Below are positions 24,861 through 39,100 of a stretch of 64,000 nucleotides of DNA, in pieces. Each line of letters begins with the position of its first letter. Position 1 is the first letter of the stretch. The DNA lies in the NCBI GenBank assembly GCA_000231825.2, contig JH720322.1, forward strand, positions 496,001-560,000, written 5' to 3'. Source of the DNA: Tetrahymena elliotti 4EA (Eukaryota > Ciliophora > Oligohymenophorea > Hymenostomatida > Tetrahymenidae). A program made the translations under genes and the position numbers. The notes below the pieces were generated by a model. The model was not told the DNA's origin and did no database searches. It worked only from the letters and a program-made list of their open reading frames with translations.

Positions 24861-26027
24861 TGTCATAATCTACCTCTTTTCTCCAAATAAAATAATTAAA
24901 ATAATCTACCTAATAAAAAAATCAGTAAAATTGAGAATCTATCGCTATAAGATTTAAAAAGGAAGCCAATAGGCAAAAAATAAAATAAATTATATTAAGA
25001 AAAAATAATTAAATATAAATGAATCATATTAAATCTAACTAATCATATATTAAATACAACTAACTAATCCTATAATATACCAATCATATATTAAAAAATC
25101 TGAAAAAAACTTGAATGAAAAAGAAAATCAAATAAAAATTAACTTGATAACATTAAATACATAAATAAATATAACATTTTTTTTTACAAAAATCATAGAT
25201 GCTGTAGTTAGCTACTAATTTTTTCGTAAGATTAAAGTTTATTGGAAGTTATTTATTTAAATAAAGAAAGCATTATTAAGATATCATTATTTGTTTATCT
25301 TAAAATTTTAAAGAGTTGGTTGAAAATATTTTTAAATTAGTAAATAAGAATCAAAATAATTTTATTTGAAAGTGAAAAAGTCTATTAACATTATTTTCTA
25401 TGTTATTAAACTTATAGATAAAAAGCACAAAATGGTTATTTTGTAAAGTTATTTCTTTACTGGACATTATTGCAAAATTGTTTTCTATTATAAATTATTT
25501 AAAATAATAAATACACTTTAATAAAGTTAAAATAATCTTATAATTTAGTGAGTTTTTAAAAGATGAAATAAATAAATAAATAGTTATTTATAGGTGAGAT
25601 AATGTTTAGTTTAACATATTTTAGATAAAAGTAAATTTAAAAACTAATTTTATTATAAAACAAGAGTAGAATCAAAAAAAATATAAATCTTTTTTGCTCA
25701 ATATTTAATAAAAGAAATAATATTAAATTATTTTTTTTCAGTTAAAATAATTTAGAAAAATATTTATTTTTTTAAAAATTCTTGATTGAGTAATAAATGA
25801 TTCACCTCTACTAAATATTATGTTTTTTGCTAACACAAAAAAACTTGATATCTATTTCTTTAGCTTTCGCTTGCTTGCTAACTTTTTTAAAAAGCTTAAT
25901 TAATTTTCTTGAATAGATAATGAAAGATACGTTTAACAAATTAAAAACAAGCTTGGAATATTAATAAAATAAAATTATTTTTAGTCTAAAATTTAATTTT
26001 TATAAGAATTCGATGTAAATTTGATTT
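24861..26027. other. AT-rich spacer
   Basis: Short direct copies of AATCATATTAAAT-like units occur at about 25020-25100. Otherwise simple AT sequence with no supported gene. Confidence 0.5.
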
Positions 26028-26874
26028 TCATCTATAACCATATTCTCCTAAATTGTCATATTCAATATTTCTGTCAAGAATTTCATTTTCGTTGTTTGGC
26101 TGCTCATTATTCTGATAAAAATAGGGCTCTTATTCTATTTCTTAGTATTGGTTTGGTTGATATTAATTTTAATTTTTAATTTCCTTTGAAACTTCATATA
26201 CTATTTAGTCAAACGAATCATCATTAGGATTGTAATTAGAAGCTACTTACTATTAACTGCTTTCCCTTTCTTAAAAATTTTATTGAGGGTTATTTGTTTT
26301 GTATTACTACAAGAATTTTAAAAGTTCTATATTTTTATCAATATTTAACTAAATGTCATCTTTTTTATCTAAGTGGAATTTTGTCAACTATTTTGTAAAT
26401 AATTTTTCATTATTTATTGCATTTTTGTTTCAAAATTTGATTTTAGAAAGAAAAACTAAAGCAAATTTACTGTTTAAATATATCCTAAAAGCTCATTTGG
26501 AGATAAGCTAAGCAATTTTTTGTAATCTTCCCTCCTTTTATCATTGTTAAACATACCTTTGTCATTCAATTACAGATGCTTTTTTACTTGTTCTCTTATC
26601 TTTTATTCATAATTAGGAATCTTTTTTTGCTTACATTCTTCCTTGTATAAATTCAATTTATTAATCATAGATTCTACATAATAGGCTATTTGAGTCTGCT
26701 AATTATCTAGTTTTAATGCAAATAATCATAAAAATATGCAAAAATATATATAACTTTACTCTATTGCATTCTTACATTTTATTATTAATATTATTAATTT
26801 TATGCAGGTACTTAGTTAATTATTTAAGGAGGAAATTAACCTTGTTGTTGAGTAGGTTAGACAGCTTTAGACAT
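26028..26874 (-). CDS. Small Gln-rich protein, unrecognised
   Basis: Three exons, about 245 residues. Start MSKAVQPTQQQGQFPP at 26874, stop TGA at 26028-26030. Exon 1 is a Pro/Gln-rich leader. Exon 2 (about 26713-26482) is helical and charged: IAYYVESMINKLNLYKEE, then a basic segment and LLSLSPNELLGYI. Exon 3 (about 26391 down) is charged, then Asn/Gln/Glu-rich with an acidic Tyr-containing tail (GEYGYR). Introns begin GTAAAG (about 26766) and GTAAAT (about 26481) and both keep phase. The central helical block is the only part with a conserved look. I do not recognise it, and it could be lineage-specific. Confidence 0.6.
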
Positions 26875-27425
26875 TTTTTTATTGAAAAATAAAAAATTAT
26901 TTAAGGGGTTTTGCTTCTATTGATTAGCTCAATCCTTTATTAAATTTAATATAATCTAGTAAAAATAAACTAATATCTTTAATCTTCTAAATATTATCTA
27001 TGTCAAACCTCAATCTTTTTTTTTAATATTTTATAATTATATAAATTTATTATCATATTCTATTATTTTTATATAATTCTCTTTGTTTCTTTATTTGAAT
27101 TAATTAATAAGAACAAACATAAAATTTTTTTAATTTAAAATAAAAATTATTTTAAAAAGTTTTTTACATTTTCATAAATAAAAATATGAAATACAAACAT
27201 CTATTGATAATATTTCAACAAAAAAAAACAGCACTCTTAGATTTATTTTTTTTTCATATCTCTTAAAATGTCTGTTCAATAATCCTCAGAAGATAAAAAA
27301 TAACTTAAAACAATTAGATAAATTATCATTTTTATAAATATACAATACAATCATGTTTTGATGAATGTAAACAAATTCAAAAAAAAAAAAATCTAAGATT
27401 TATTTTACTATTTTATAATTTATTT
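26875..27425. other. AT-rich spacer
   Basis: A-run and T-run rich, no supported gene. Includes the upstream region of the small Gln-rich gene and the 3' flank of the LRR gene. Confidence 0.5.
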
Positions 27426-28946
27426 TCATACATTTTTAGAATTATCTTTATTTTCTTAAAATTTCTTTTAAATCTTTTTTTAGATAGATTCGTCAAGAGC
27501 AACCCCGAATAACCCTAAAGATAAATATGTTAATTTAGAAGATTTTTCAATGTTTTATACCATTCTTTCTACTATCCTGTCATATACATCATCTCCTTCA
27601 AAATTTGGCAATAATTCTAAACTTAGTTCTGTGAGATTATTTAATTTTGAAATTAAATCGACTATTTTAGAACAGCCTGACTCATTTACATCATTCGAAA
27701 TAACATTAAAAGATAAAGACCTAAGTTTTTTTAGATTTGATATTTATTATGCTAAATTCTCAACACCACTATTACCAATATCGTTATTTAACAAATTCAA
27801 ATACAGGTCAGTTAAATTTGTACATTTTGCAATATTTTCTCCTAAAATAATAGCACCTTATTCTCGTATTTCACATTATTGTAAGAGCAAATGAAATATA
27901 TCTAAATTTTAACACTTAGCAATGCACTCCATCAATTTTTAAAGACCAACTGAACCCATTTTTTATCCCTCTAAAATAATTTTCAATTAAGTTAAGCTAG
28001 TTAATTGTAATATTCTTTGTCCTAATTTTTCTACACCTTATTCCTTAATAAGAGTTTCTGATAAATTCAAACTTAATGATGTAATAGAATTATTTCCAAT
28101 ATATTAAATACATGTATCACTAAAAGAGTTGGCTTTTAAGTTCAAATCTAATTTTTTTAAACTTTAACTTTTTGAAATTTCTTCTCCAAACTATTTAATA
28201 CCCTCATCATTTAGTGAATATCTCCAAAGCTCAAGAGTAAAAGAATCAAGCAATGGCAGATTTGAAAAATTCTTTGCTAAGTCTAATGGGCAAGTTCCAA
28301 TAATTTTATTACCTTTAAAACTAAGAGATAATAATTTAAGATTGGTGCATTTAGCTATCTATTCTCCTAATCTACTTAGACTGGATGGACAGGTTATATA
28401 ATTAGAATCAAAATTAAGTGTTAAACTTTCAATATGTGGACATTATGAAATTTTTTATCCAAAACTAGTTAAACCAAAATCATTAATAGTGTTTCTCTCT
28501 AGTTTTAAATCTAAGGTAGTTAGACTTTTCCACTTAGATAATTATTCAGCAATGCCGATAACATCATCTCGAGATACTTTATTATCTTTTACCTCTAGAT
28601 GTAAAGTTTAAATGTTTTCACACTTTATTAATTGCTTTCCAAATTCCTTTAAATCAGAAATTAAATTAACTGATAAATATAAGTGTATTGTAACCAAATT
28701 TCCACATTTAGATATTTCTGAAGCTAATGTTCTAAAATCTTTATCTGTGATATCACATCTAATCATACTCAGACTTAAATTTACCAAGTTAAAACATTTA
28801 GCTATTTCTTTTCCTAATTTTAAAATGTCTAATAATTTGTTAAAAAAAACTAGATTAACATCTTTGAGTTTTGAGCATAGATCCATTTAAAGCTTATGGT
28901 CGGATTTGTTGGGAACATTTAACTATGTTAAATAAGTAAATGTCAT
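27426..28946 (-). CDS. Leucine-rich-repeat protein (ribonuclease-inhibitor type)
   Basis: One continuous frame of 506 codons, start MTFTYLTQLN at 28946 (28886 is an alternative), stop TGA at 27426-27428, no introns. It is built of repeats of about 25-28 residues of the form 'L..L.L.L....I.D..F..L...I.KC.NL'. One clear copy is KDFRTLASEISKCGNLVTIH at about 28750-28690, with another GKEIAKCFNLVNLSLS just upstream. This fits cytosolic RNI-like LRR proteins, which act as protein-binding arcs. No F-box, kinase, membrane segment or other domain is visible, so the partner is unknown. Such intronless LRR genes are common and expanded in ciliates. The complementary strand is also partly open, but the LRR periodicity shows the minus strand is the real one. 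Confidence 0.75.
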
Positions 28947-29798
28947 CGCTTGCTCTTCTTAATTTTATTAAATTTAACGTTTAGTATCATGAAAACAATT
29001 GCTGTTTCCCATATTAATATTAATGGATTTATCGTTTAATATTTATCTTTTTTATTTATTTATTAAGTTAGATATATATTTTAATGCACCTTCTAAAATA
29101 AACTACTTAATATATATAGAAAAATTAGGGGAAATACCCAATCTGACAAGATAGAGTATTATAACAAATCAAAACCCAAAGCTCAATCATATTTATATAT
29201 ATATAAGAATATATATATTAAATAATTTTTTTACCCATATTAATGGATTTCTTTTAGTATTTATCTTTTTTATTTATTTATTAGGTAAGTTATATTTATA
29301 TAATGCATCTTCTAAAATAAACTATCTTAATATATAGAGAAAAATGAGGCGAAATACCCAATCTGACAAGATAGAATATTATATTACAAATCAAAACCTA
29401 AGGTTCAATACTATATAGATAAGTATAAATATTAATTCAAATCTTATTAAATTTTATGTATTTAAATATATTCTAATTATTATGAATAATATTATATAAA
29501 ATGCAATCTTCTTCCCTACTGCTAAAAATAATTAGAATGCAATACTAGGTAATGTAGGTTTATTTTAATGTAAATTTATAATTTAATCTCTTAAACATCG
29601 TTTATTTTGAGAAATATGGACAAATAAACATGCTAAATTAAAATCAAAAAATAGTTAGAATAAGAAATATATTTAAATCGGATGAAAATTTTCATAAATA
29701 AAATAGTAATTAGCTTTTTTTAAAATCCCTTAATGAGAAATCTCATTTATAGCTAGCTCACAACAGTATGTACTTAAACATATTTGTTTTTTTTCTTA
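28947..29798. other. Spacer containing a tandem duplication
   Basis: No gene supported. It contains two diverged copies of a 170-190-bp unit, listed separately, joined by TATATA-rich sequence. Confidence 0.6.
29010..29410. repeat. Imperfect direct repeat, 220-base spacing, two copies
   Basis: Copy 1 is about 29010-29190 and copy 2 about 29234-29410, offset by 220 bases. Shared landmarks: TAATGGATTT (29021 and 29241); TTTATCTTTTTTATTTATTT; CTTCTAAAATAAACTA; and GAAATACCCAATCTGACAAG (29131 and 29351), followed by ATAGA.TATTA. Differences are small substitutions and indels. The GAAATACCCAATCTGACAAG core is the least AT-rich and best conserved part. No frame or RNA family was recognised. Confidence 0.8.
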
Positions 29799-31626
29799 TC
29801 ATCTCCTTTTTGAATCTTTAAAGAAGACAGATCCCTGATTTCTGCCACCAAAGTTATTCCCTTATATAAAGCGTAAGTGTTGTTCGAATTCATCAATGCA
29901 TTTTAATTCTTAAGCACTTTCTTCTTCTTTGAATCTAATTTAAATTTTATTAAAGTTTTCGAAACTAATGAGTAATGAAAATTACTTATCATATTTAGTT
30001 TAAATTATTTTTCTTGGGACTTTGTGATGAAGTGCCTATCTACTAAATGAAGTTTATAGTTTAATTTTTGATAAAGACTAATTTAGTTAGTATTTGTCTT
30101 TACTTGATTCATTTTATTCATTTCTGCTTGTTTAATTATTTTGATTGCTAGTATTTCTAGATTTTTAGTTTTCCAATTCATCTTTAATTATAAATGAATT
30201 GTTTGTTTGTAGAGTTTGAGCTGCAACTGTTGCAAAATCTATGCCTTTTTCTTATATACTTAAACTACTAGCAGGATTGCTTTTAAAATAATATAATATT
30301 TGTTAATTCTAATAATGATATTTTTTATTTTCATCTCACATCTCAATAAATTAATTAAACCTAAAAAACTTATTGAAATTTTTTATTTAGAATATTAAAT
30401 GTAAAATCAATAAAATTATATTACAATTATGATTTTTTTGGCACATGTATGATTGATGATGTTTAATTTGTAACTGTATCGGAGTTACTATTTTATACAA
30501 GACGAGGAGTTAGTCCAGACATAGAGTTATTGTATCTAGATAAGCGCGAAGGTTAGCTGTTTTCTTTGATTGTTTTAATTAAATTTAATTTATCTTAATC
30601 TAATGTATAGTCCTTTACCTAAAAATATTTAATACAAAAATAAATAAAATGGATTATTGCTTTAGCTAAAATAAATATACTTTCTTAAATTCTGTAGCTC
30701 TTTCTCTCTAATTCAAATGCCCATATACATTCATGACATCATTACGCTCTACGAAATCTGTAAACTAATCTATATAATGTTTATATGTTAATGTATACTT
30801 TAATTAACCAGTATAGTATTTTTCAATAAAATTAATAGATAAAAAAACAATAGCAATAAAGTATTGCAGAAAGTATTTAGATTGATATTTTATGAAATAA
30901 TTAGTTACTTGTCTTGCGATGAAATGGTGTTGATATAGATTCTTATAATTTTTTATATTCATCATTAAATTTAGGCCTTTCATTAATTTACAACTCTACA
31001 TTTCCTACATCTAACTTTTAATGGGTCAGTAGACTAATTGTAGTGTTAATATAATAATGTTAAATAAAATAGATTTACTCAAAGAAATTCATAGTTCAAT
31101 ATTTAAAAACAAATCAGATATCTGATAAAATATTTTTATTTTTTTGGAGAATTCTATCTAATTTATTTCTTAATTACATTAAAATGAAATCTATTAGACA
31201 TATTCTTTCATATCAACTATCTTCTTTGTATAAATAAAAAAACTAATGATTAAATTAAAAAATGATCATATACTTATAGATAGGCTGAGTTTTTATTTCT
31301 TTAATGTAAAAGAAATCTTTCTTCTATTCTTCATTTAATTTATTAAAAATACTGAATGTTTGCTTATTTTTTAGAGGAGAAATAGTTCCATCACTCTATT
31401 TTCCTGATAAAAAAGGATTTTTATATGTGTCTGAGCTCACTAATCCATGCTATGTGCGAAAGTAAGATGGACTCTCATAGCTTATACCAATCTTAGACTC
31501 TATAATTCTTTTGCCTTAAGGGCGTGATTTTGGAGTTTCAGCAATTTTGCTGAATTTTGACTAAAGGTAAGAAGGCATATCACTAGATATACCTACAAAA
31601 CTATCTTTTGGAGTTTCTACGCTCAT
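29799..31626 (-). CDS. Unrecognised Ser/Thr-Pro-rich protein
   Basis: Start MSVETPKDSFVGISSDMPSY at 31626, stop TGA at 29799-29801. Recognisable exons: 31626 to about 31280 (repeated SPSYF/TPKSRPQG/ISPLK motifs); about 31020-30900 (VGNVELQINERPKFNDEY, STPFHRK); about 30760-30670 (FVERNDVMNVYGHLN); about 30620-30440 (SRLSRYNNSMSGLTPRL); and a helical, charged C-terminal exon from about 30290, ending RNQGSVFFKDSKRR. Introns are GTA..AG and AT-rich. The many (S/T)P sites are typical of phosphorylated cytoskeletal or cell-cycle proteins. That is inference from composition only; I do not recognise a domain. Exon borders are approximate. Confidence 0.6.
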
Positions 31627-33190
31627 TGTTTATCTATCAAATAAATTAATTAGTATGTAGTAAAACTTGTTATTTTTTTGCAGATTTATTAAAGTTTTGC
31701 TTCTAGTTTCGTGATAAATATAATTTACTTATGACTTTTTATTGATTACTATTATTCAAAATACTCAATTTATTTAGTTTCAAATAATTAAAACAATGCA
31801 ATTTATTTATCGACTTGCATGAGATTTTTTTTTTTCCAATACCTCATTTTAGTACTCAGCTATTAAATATTTTATTTAAATTATGTTTCAACATATTTTT
31901 ACTATTAAAAGGTATCATTTAGTCTAAAAAAATCTATTTCTGTAACAGAAAAATTTTTAATTTTGAATCATTATATGTTTAAAAATACCTTTTGTCCTGT
32001 ATATTTTTTAGAGATAAGTAAATTTAATTCTCAAACAATTACTATAAAAAATTGACACTATTTACTTTTATCAGATATAACCAATAGGTATAGGAATTTT
32101 TGTTATACAAATCATTTGTAATATATAATTATCGATATATAAATTTTATTTAATAAACTTTAAAATTTAGGAAATTAAAAAACAGATTTATATTTCAATA
32201 AAAAATAGAAGATTTTTTGTTTTAATAAATCATATCAGTCTTAAGTTAGTTAAGTGATATATTTTGGATGATTAATTAAGTGTAATATCCTTGATTTCAA
32301 GCCCATAATTAGGTTTTAAAAGATATAATATTGAAAGATTAAGGATATTTAATTTATTAAAAAAATAATCTAGGACAAATTTTTAATAGTGTTAGTCTAT
32401 GAAATTCAGTGGATGATTAAACAAAAAATTGGAGTAAATCACTAGAAAATTGTTTACTATTCTCTATTGTTACAAATAAATGATCAAACATTTGGAAAAA
32501 ATAAGCTACTAATTAGAGAAAATATTGATTGTAAATATCTGTTTGTTAAGTAATTATATTATTTGAATGACAAATAATACTGATCTTATTGATTGCTGAA
32601 TAAAAGAATTATGAGAATGAGATAAGAAAATAAATCTATAAAGAATAATTAAATGAATAATAAATAATTAATTTTTGAGTTTTAAAAATATTGAAATATA
32701 ATAATAATAATGACATATATTAATTTACATAAATAAATAATAACTGCTTTAAACTAGTCATCAAAGATAATATGGTTGATATTTTTATTTTTTATAATTT
32801 TATTACAGTTATGGTATGTGTGTTTGAGTGTTTTATTTATAGCGTGCTATTTACTAATTGATAATATTGTATTTGTTAAAATAATAAATTATTAATTGAT
32901 CAATCAATCAATAGTCTAAATTTGCTTTTGTTAACTATCAATTGCTTGCTATTTTTCATTTTCTTGTTTCTTTCCTAAGTTCCTTAATTCCTAATTTAGA
33001 AGCTTTGTTATTATTAGATTTTTGTTTGTAATGAGAATTACAAGTTAATTATCATCTCTTTATTAAAAGAAAATGTGATTTTATTATAAATATTATAAAT
33101 AACTACAAATTAAAATTTAAATATTGTTGTTTAGTTCTTTTGTTTGTTCATTTATTTATATTACAATGAGCCTTATCAAAAATTTTTATT
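31627..33190. other. AT-rich spacer
   Basis: Upstream region of the Ser/Thr-Pro gene and 3' flank of the PHD gene. Examined on both strands: only short chance frames. A repeated GATCAATCAATCAAT motif lies near 32895-32915. Confidence 0.5.
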
Positions 33191-36100
33191 TCACTCTTGA
33201 AGCTAAGTATTCTATTCCTCTAAAATAATAATAGTTCCATCTTCAAGTTTTTTAAGTTTTATAACGGTACTTACTTCATCTAAAGTAATATTATTTTCTT
33301 TAATATACTTTTCTATTAATTCTTCGTAAATTGCATCTAAGCTTTCATCTGATTAATCTTCTTATTCTATTGCATAATTTTTATGTCTTTTGTCTTTTTC
33401 TTCTAAGCTGGAACTCAAGATGTCACTAAAGCTTTCTTCCAACTCTTCATAAAGTTCTTTATCAGATAAGCTTTAGATACATTAAGAGTTGAGTTAATTT
33501 ACATTTTCTTCTGTTATTTTACTTCCACCAGTTTTCTCATTTTTTTTATTGATTTAGCTTTAACTAATTTAAATAAGCTAGGATAAAAGGTCTTGTTCAT
33601 TATTTTATAATTTTGCTTTTTTGTTATTTAAATCTTTGGAGCTATTTGAAGAATTTTAAGTTTTATTTTTATTATTGTTGACATAATCATTTTCATTAGA
33701 ATTACTCGTAACTTTTTTATCTTTCTTCTTATCACTTTTTAAATTGGTACTGCTATGAATACTATTAATAGAAGCTAAATCTTTACGCTCCAAAATTAAC
33801 TTTTATCTAAAAGATGGTGTTGTAATTTTATTTTTTAATTGTTTGTAAGTAGAATATAGAGCTTGCTATGGGTCAAATAAGTGCTCATATTCTTCTTTGT
33901 TCTAAAATAATTTTCCATCGACATCACACTCATTACAACAAAAATCAATATTTTCTGCTTCTGTGTCTGTTCCAATATATCCAATACACTCAAAATGAAA
34001 CCACTCTTCGCAATTCTAACATTCTAAAAACAAAATATATTATTAACAAAATTTTTATCATTTATATCAATATACATATCATGAATTCTCCTTCATTATA
34101 AGGTTTTTAACAATAACAGTAGAGTTTTTCTTCATCATCTTCTTCATCTATTAATCCTTATTTACTCTCTTTTCTTTTAATATTTTATTCTTCATCATAA
34201 GAAGTTTGTTGTGTTTGAGTTTCATCTTTTTTTCATAAAAAATAATAATTAAATTAATTTCTGATATTAATTTTTTTTATTGTTTTCAAATTAAAAATTA
34301 ATAAAATCCTAATAAAATTGAATTTGTTAAAAAAATCTTTTAGAAAATATTTATTTACCTTTATTTTTTTGATTAAATTGTTTCTTTTTATTATTCTTCT
34401 ATTTATCTATGCTTTATTCTGATTCAATCATCTTAAGATTCTATTTATTTTTTTCATTTTACTTTTCTTTTAATTTTTAATATTTCTTTTCTTTAGATTT
34501 TGATTTTAATGGAAAATCGCTTGAAGCACTACCTAAATCAGGGAATACATTTGAATTATCTTAGTCTTGATTGTAGTTACTTGTGTCAGCATTTAAATGG
34601 GATTGTTAATTATATCTAACATCACCATTTTAGGATTGATTAAAATTGCTTTCATTTTAATTATAAGAATATCCATTTTCATTGCTATTTTCTATATTAT
34701 TGTTATTCTTTTTTTATTTGTTGTATTTTCTTTTGGGTTGAATTGCTTTTTGAAGCAATTAGATTGATTAAGAAAGTTACATTTTAGATGTTTCATCATC
34801 CAGGAAAGACATTTCGTTTGTTTAATTAATTTGACTTGAATCAATATTATCGTTCTCTGTATGTAAGATTTTACGAGAATTGATACCTTCTATTTATTTC
34901 TATTTTTAAAGCATTTTTCTTTTCTCTTTTTCTTAACGAATGATTTCCTTTTTCAACATTTATTGCTCTTTTTTCATTTATTTCTATTACTTGATTAAGA
35001 GCTCTTCTTACTCTTTTTCTTTGATTCTCTTTAAACTATTAAAAATATTTTTGAATTCTACTTTCTTTGATTTAATGAGTTTTTTATATAATTTGAATAG
35101 ATGAATTGGAGGATATTCATTAAATTCTATCATCTTCCAAATATCGTCATTCTTAGATATCTATGTTCTTAAATGCTATTATTTTGGTCTGTTTATATCA
35201 ATAACATGATAAGCTATAATAGATTCTTCAAAATCATCATATTCTTTAGAAAGATTGATTACAAAATTATTTTAAGGTGTTTCCAAAAGATACAGACTAA
35301 ATTACTAGATTAATTAAAACATAAAAATTATAAAAGATAATTTATTTTTTATTTTACTTTCATAAATTCTTTTTCTTCTTTTTCTTAATCTTTAAGAGCT
35401 TTCTTCAGTAGAGTTTTAGATGGCTTAAATGCTTTCTATTTTTCTTTTGCTTTATATTCATTAAAATATGTTTCATTATATTTTTCAATTGACCTACAAA
35501 ATTTTTAAATCTCATCTTTATATTTCTTTTCTTTTTGTTCTAGAATCCTTCTTAATTTTAATGGAGTATGTCTCTAGCAAAACACTAAATGAGTTACTTT
35601 TTCTAGATGCCTAACTTCAAGAGAAAGTCCAGCTCTTCTTGCACACTCTGGATGGAAAGATGCAGAGCACTTACCTTTTGCACATTAAATACAGCAACCA
35701 CTTTCTAATAATTTCAAACAAAACATAAGTCAATACGAAATATTTCTAAAGTGAATTTTTACTTTTCTACTTACAAATCAAACACGTCAACAAAAATCTC
35801 TTCTTATCTATGTTTTCAATACCTTGTAAAAATAATTAAATAAAAAAAACTTATTATTAATTATTTCTCAATCAAAGAATATTGTTGATCATATTTATAA
35901 AAAAATACCTCTAATCATATTGAGGGAAGATCTCTCTTCAAAATAGCATTCCTGAATCCATAAAGCACATGTTAAGTGAATCCAAATATTCTTGGATTTT
36001 GGTTCATACTTTTGTATTTCTTCAGGTGGATATACTTTATTTTAGAATTAAAAATCATAGTAGAGTTCTGTTTCTTCTAAATTTTCTTCATTTTGTTGTT

Positions 36101-39100
36101 ATGCTTTATTTATACTTCTCTTCTTATCATTTTCCCAAAGCGAGGTGTCTGTAAATATTTAATTTCATTTATTAAAAAAAATTCTTTTTATAAAAAATAA
36201 TTACCATAAACTTCTGGTTGATCACTCAACTCTTCAGGAAGACTTTTTAAATAAGAGTGATAGTCTGTATTAAGGTGCTCGAAAAAGTGTGTTTTGACAG
36301 GCATTTTTGACCTTTTAAGTGCTCCTCCTCTTTTAGTACAAAGTGCACATCTAAGATATTTTGCATTAGGTCCGAATGAAATACAGGCATCACAAATCCA
36401 ATCTTCTTGTGGAAGGGTAGCTATGCCATAACATTTTTAATGAACTGACATGTTACATCTCTGAATTAGTTTTAAATAATATTTTTTTATAGATAATAAA
36501 TGTAAATGTATATTACTGAACAAAAGACTATTAGATCATTATCTGCATAATCACACTCATTACAGACCTAGCATCTAGTTTCTTCACTGTGTTTAATTTA
36601 GACTTGTTTAGTAGAACCTTAAGATTTTAATGATTGTTATCCTAAATTAGCTGCATCAGAAAAATCTCCTGAAATGTTTAGCTATTGTTACATAATCTAT
36701 ATTGATTAACTATAATCCAATTACTACTTTGATTCTAAGAATTTAATATATTCTTTTTCAATAGGATTCATTGTATTTAAATCTATTAAAATATCATTGA
36801 AATCTAAGCTTTGTACATCATTAATTCTTCTTTCCTATTCAAAATCTTCTTTAATTCTCAATTTTAAATTTTCTAACTCTTTGTTGTTATGCTCATACTA
36901 CTGCTAATAATGAATAACAAGTAAGTTAATTATTTTTTCCAACTCGATATTTTTTAATTAATCTAGTTTCTCTTCGTTTGTTGACTCTTCCATAATTTTA
37001 AAATAATTCAAAGTTTCTAAAAGAAACAGCCTATTTTGTATAATATAAACTTCATCCTCAAAAGTGTAGGCATGCTTGTTGATATAAGTTAGCTTTATTT
37101 AGTTAATTTCTTTGATTTAATTTTGATCTATTATAAAATTTATTTATTTATCAAGAGAATTCAATTGATTTTTCATGCCACCTTTTTGCTAATTCTTTAC
37201 ATTTTCATTTTCGTTTTGATTTTTTACATCTGCTGTTCTATCTTAGCTTTAGTTTTAGCTTAACTATGTTTGGTTATCGTTTTGTGTTTCTTCTATAATT
37301 TAATTCTACCCTAAATTATTTTGCTAAACATCATTAATGAATTATTCTAAGTTATTAAGTTATTCTTAAATCTTCTCAGTAACAGCTTCTTCAAATGTTT
37401 CCCTATTTATTTCATTTTTGCATTCTTTTTCTAAATTTATTTATTAGGTGCTATCTTCATTGTGTCTATATAGAATGCCATTTTATTCAGAGAATGTTAT
37501 TTAAGAACTTTCTTAGTCATCTCCTAATTTTGTATTGCTATCTTTACTTCTGTCTTTTGTAGATGTAGAAGGATCCTTCTCAGTAATAAGCATTGACAAT
37601 TTATTAAAATACTTATTTTATGCTTTTTTAAAATTATTGGAGTTGCTTTGAGTGTATTGAAGCTAATCATCTATATATTCACCTAAATATAATTGTTGAT
37701 CATTATTTTTTTCTATTGCTTTTGAGTTATTCTGCTAATCTTTTTAAGCAGTTTCCTTTTAAAAATCATTACTTGAATTATATTCCTAATTATTTATCAC
37801 ATTTTCTCCTTCTACATTAATATCTAAATTTAACTTATTTTATTTTTCTCTTGAATTACTCTCTCTATTTTCTAAACATTATGTTTCTGTGTCTTCTTTT
37901 ATTATTTTTGAATTTTAATTGTCAATTTATTCTTTATTTATATTTTCTTCTTCTTCATGATTTTTGCTAACATCGTTTTCATTTTAACTTTTGTTATCTT
38001 CCTCTTAAATAATGCTATCCTCCGATTTTTCCTCATTAGGCAGATTGCTTATGCTTTAAAAGGGATTTAGATTGTTACTACTATTTGTCTTTTAATTTTG
38101 CTATTTTCCAGTACGATTTATAATTTCCATATACATTTTATCGACTCTATTTCTTAAATCTTTTACAATGTCTTCTTCTTTTTAGTAAGCCATTTTTCTA
38201 GGAAAATATTCTGCACAGACCATGAACCAAAATGAAGCTGCGGTCAAAAATTTAACTTTAATTAAAAAAAAATTTAAGAAGTTGTTAAATAAAGAAGCCG
38301 TTGTTTGCTTGTTTGCTTGTTTGTTTGATGAATATTTTTATTAGTGTTGGGCAATAACTTAAATTTAAATTGATTTACTAATCAAATCAAAATAAAAAAT
38401 TAAATAATTTAAAAAAATAATCAAAAATAACCTATGAATAAATTAAAAGTAATCAGAAATTATGAAATTTTTTTTACTTGGTAAAAGTTTGTTTTAAAAT
38501 GCTGTTGTCTCATACCATTCAAAATAACGAAGAGTTGGTATCAAAGATGCTAGCTCTTGGTATTTACGGTATTGTTTTTTTAGTTTATCAGATGGCTTTG
38601 AAACTTAAATCATAGAGTTTTCTTTTTAAAGTATATCAGAATTTTTTCTACTAGTCCTAGGTGAATCAAGCTATGCATATTAGTTTTACTTTAATGAACC
38701 TTTTCTTTTGCTTATTTAGGGATTTAATATCTTTTGCTGTTGACTTGTTGCTTATCTACTAGTTTGATTTGAAAAGGATATATCTAAATCATCAGATGAT
38801 TTATCGGCGTTGTCTCGATTATCATGATTGTCACTAGATTGCAAGAAGGATTCATTGTAAAAGTCATCTTAATTATCCTTTTCATTATCGCCATCTAACG
38901 ACTCCTCATCTTCCTCTAAAACATCATCTTCCTCTTGTTATTCCTCTTCACTATATTAATCTTGTTAATATCCCTAACTATCTTAATGTTTACCTGATTT
39001 ACTCTAATTTTATAAGTAGTTATTTAATTCTTTGGTCTTGCTTAAATTTTTAGGTTTCTTTTTGCAGCTATTCTAAGTCTAATTTTTTTAAAAGAAGATA

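Noticed and set aside
28612..28890. Plus-strand frame of 92 codons
   Set aside because: Exact complement of the LRR coding frame; LRR periodicity is only on the minus strand.
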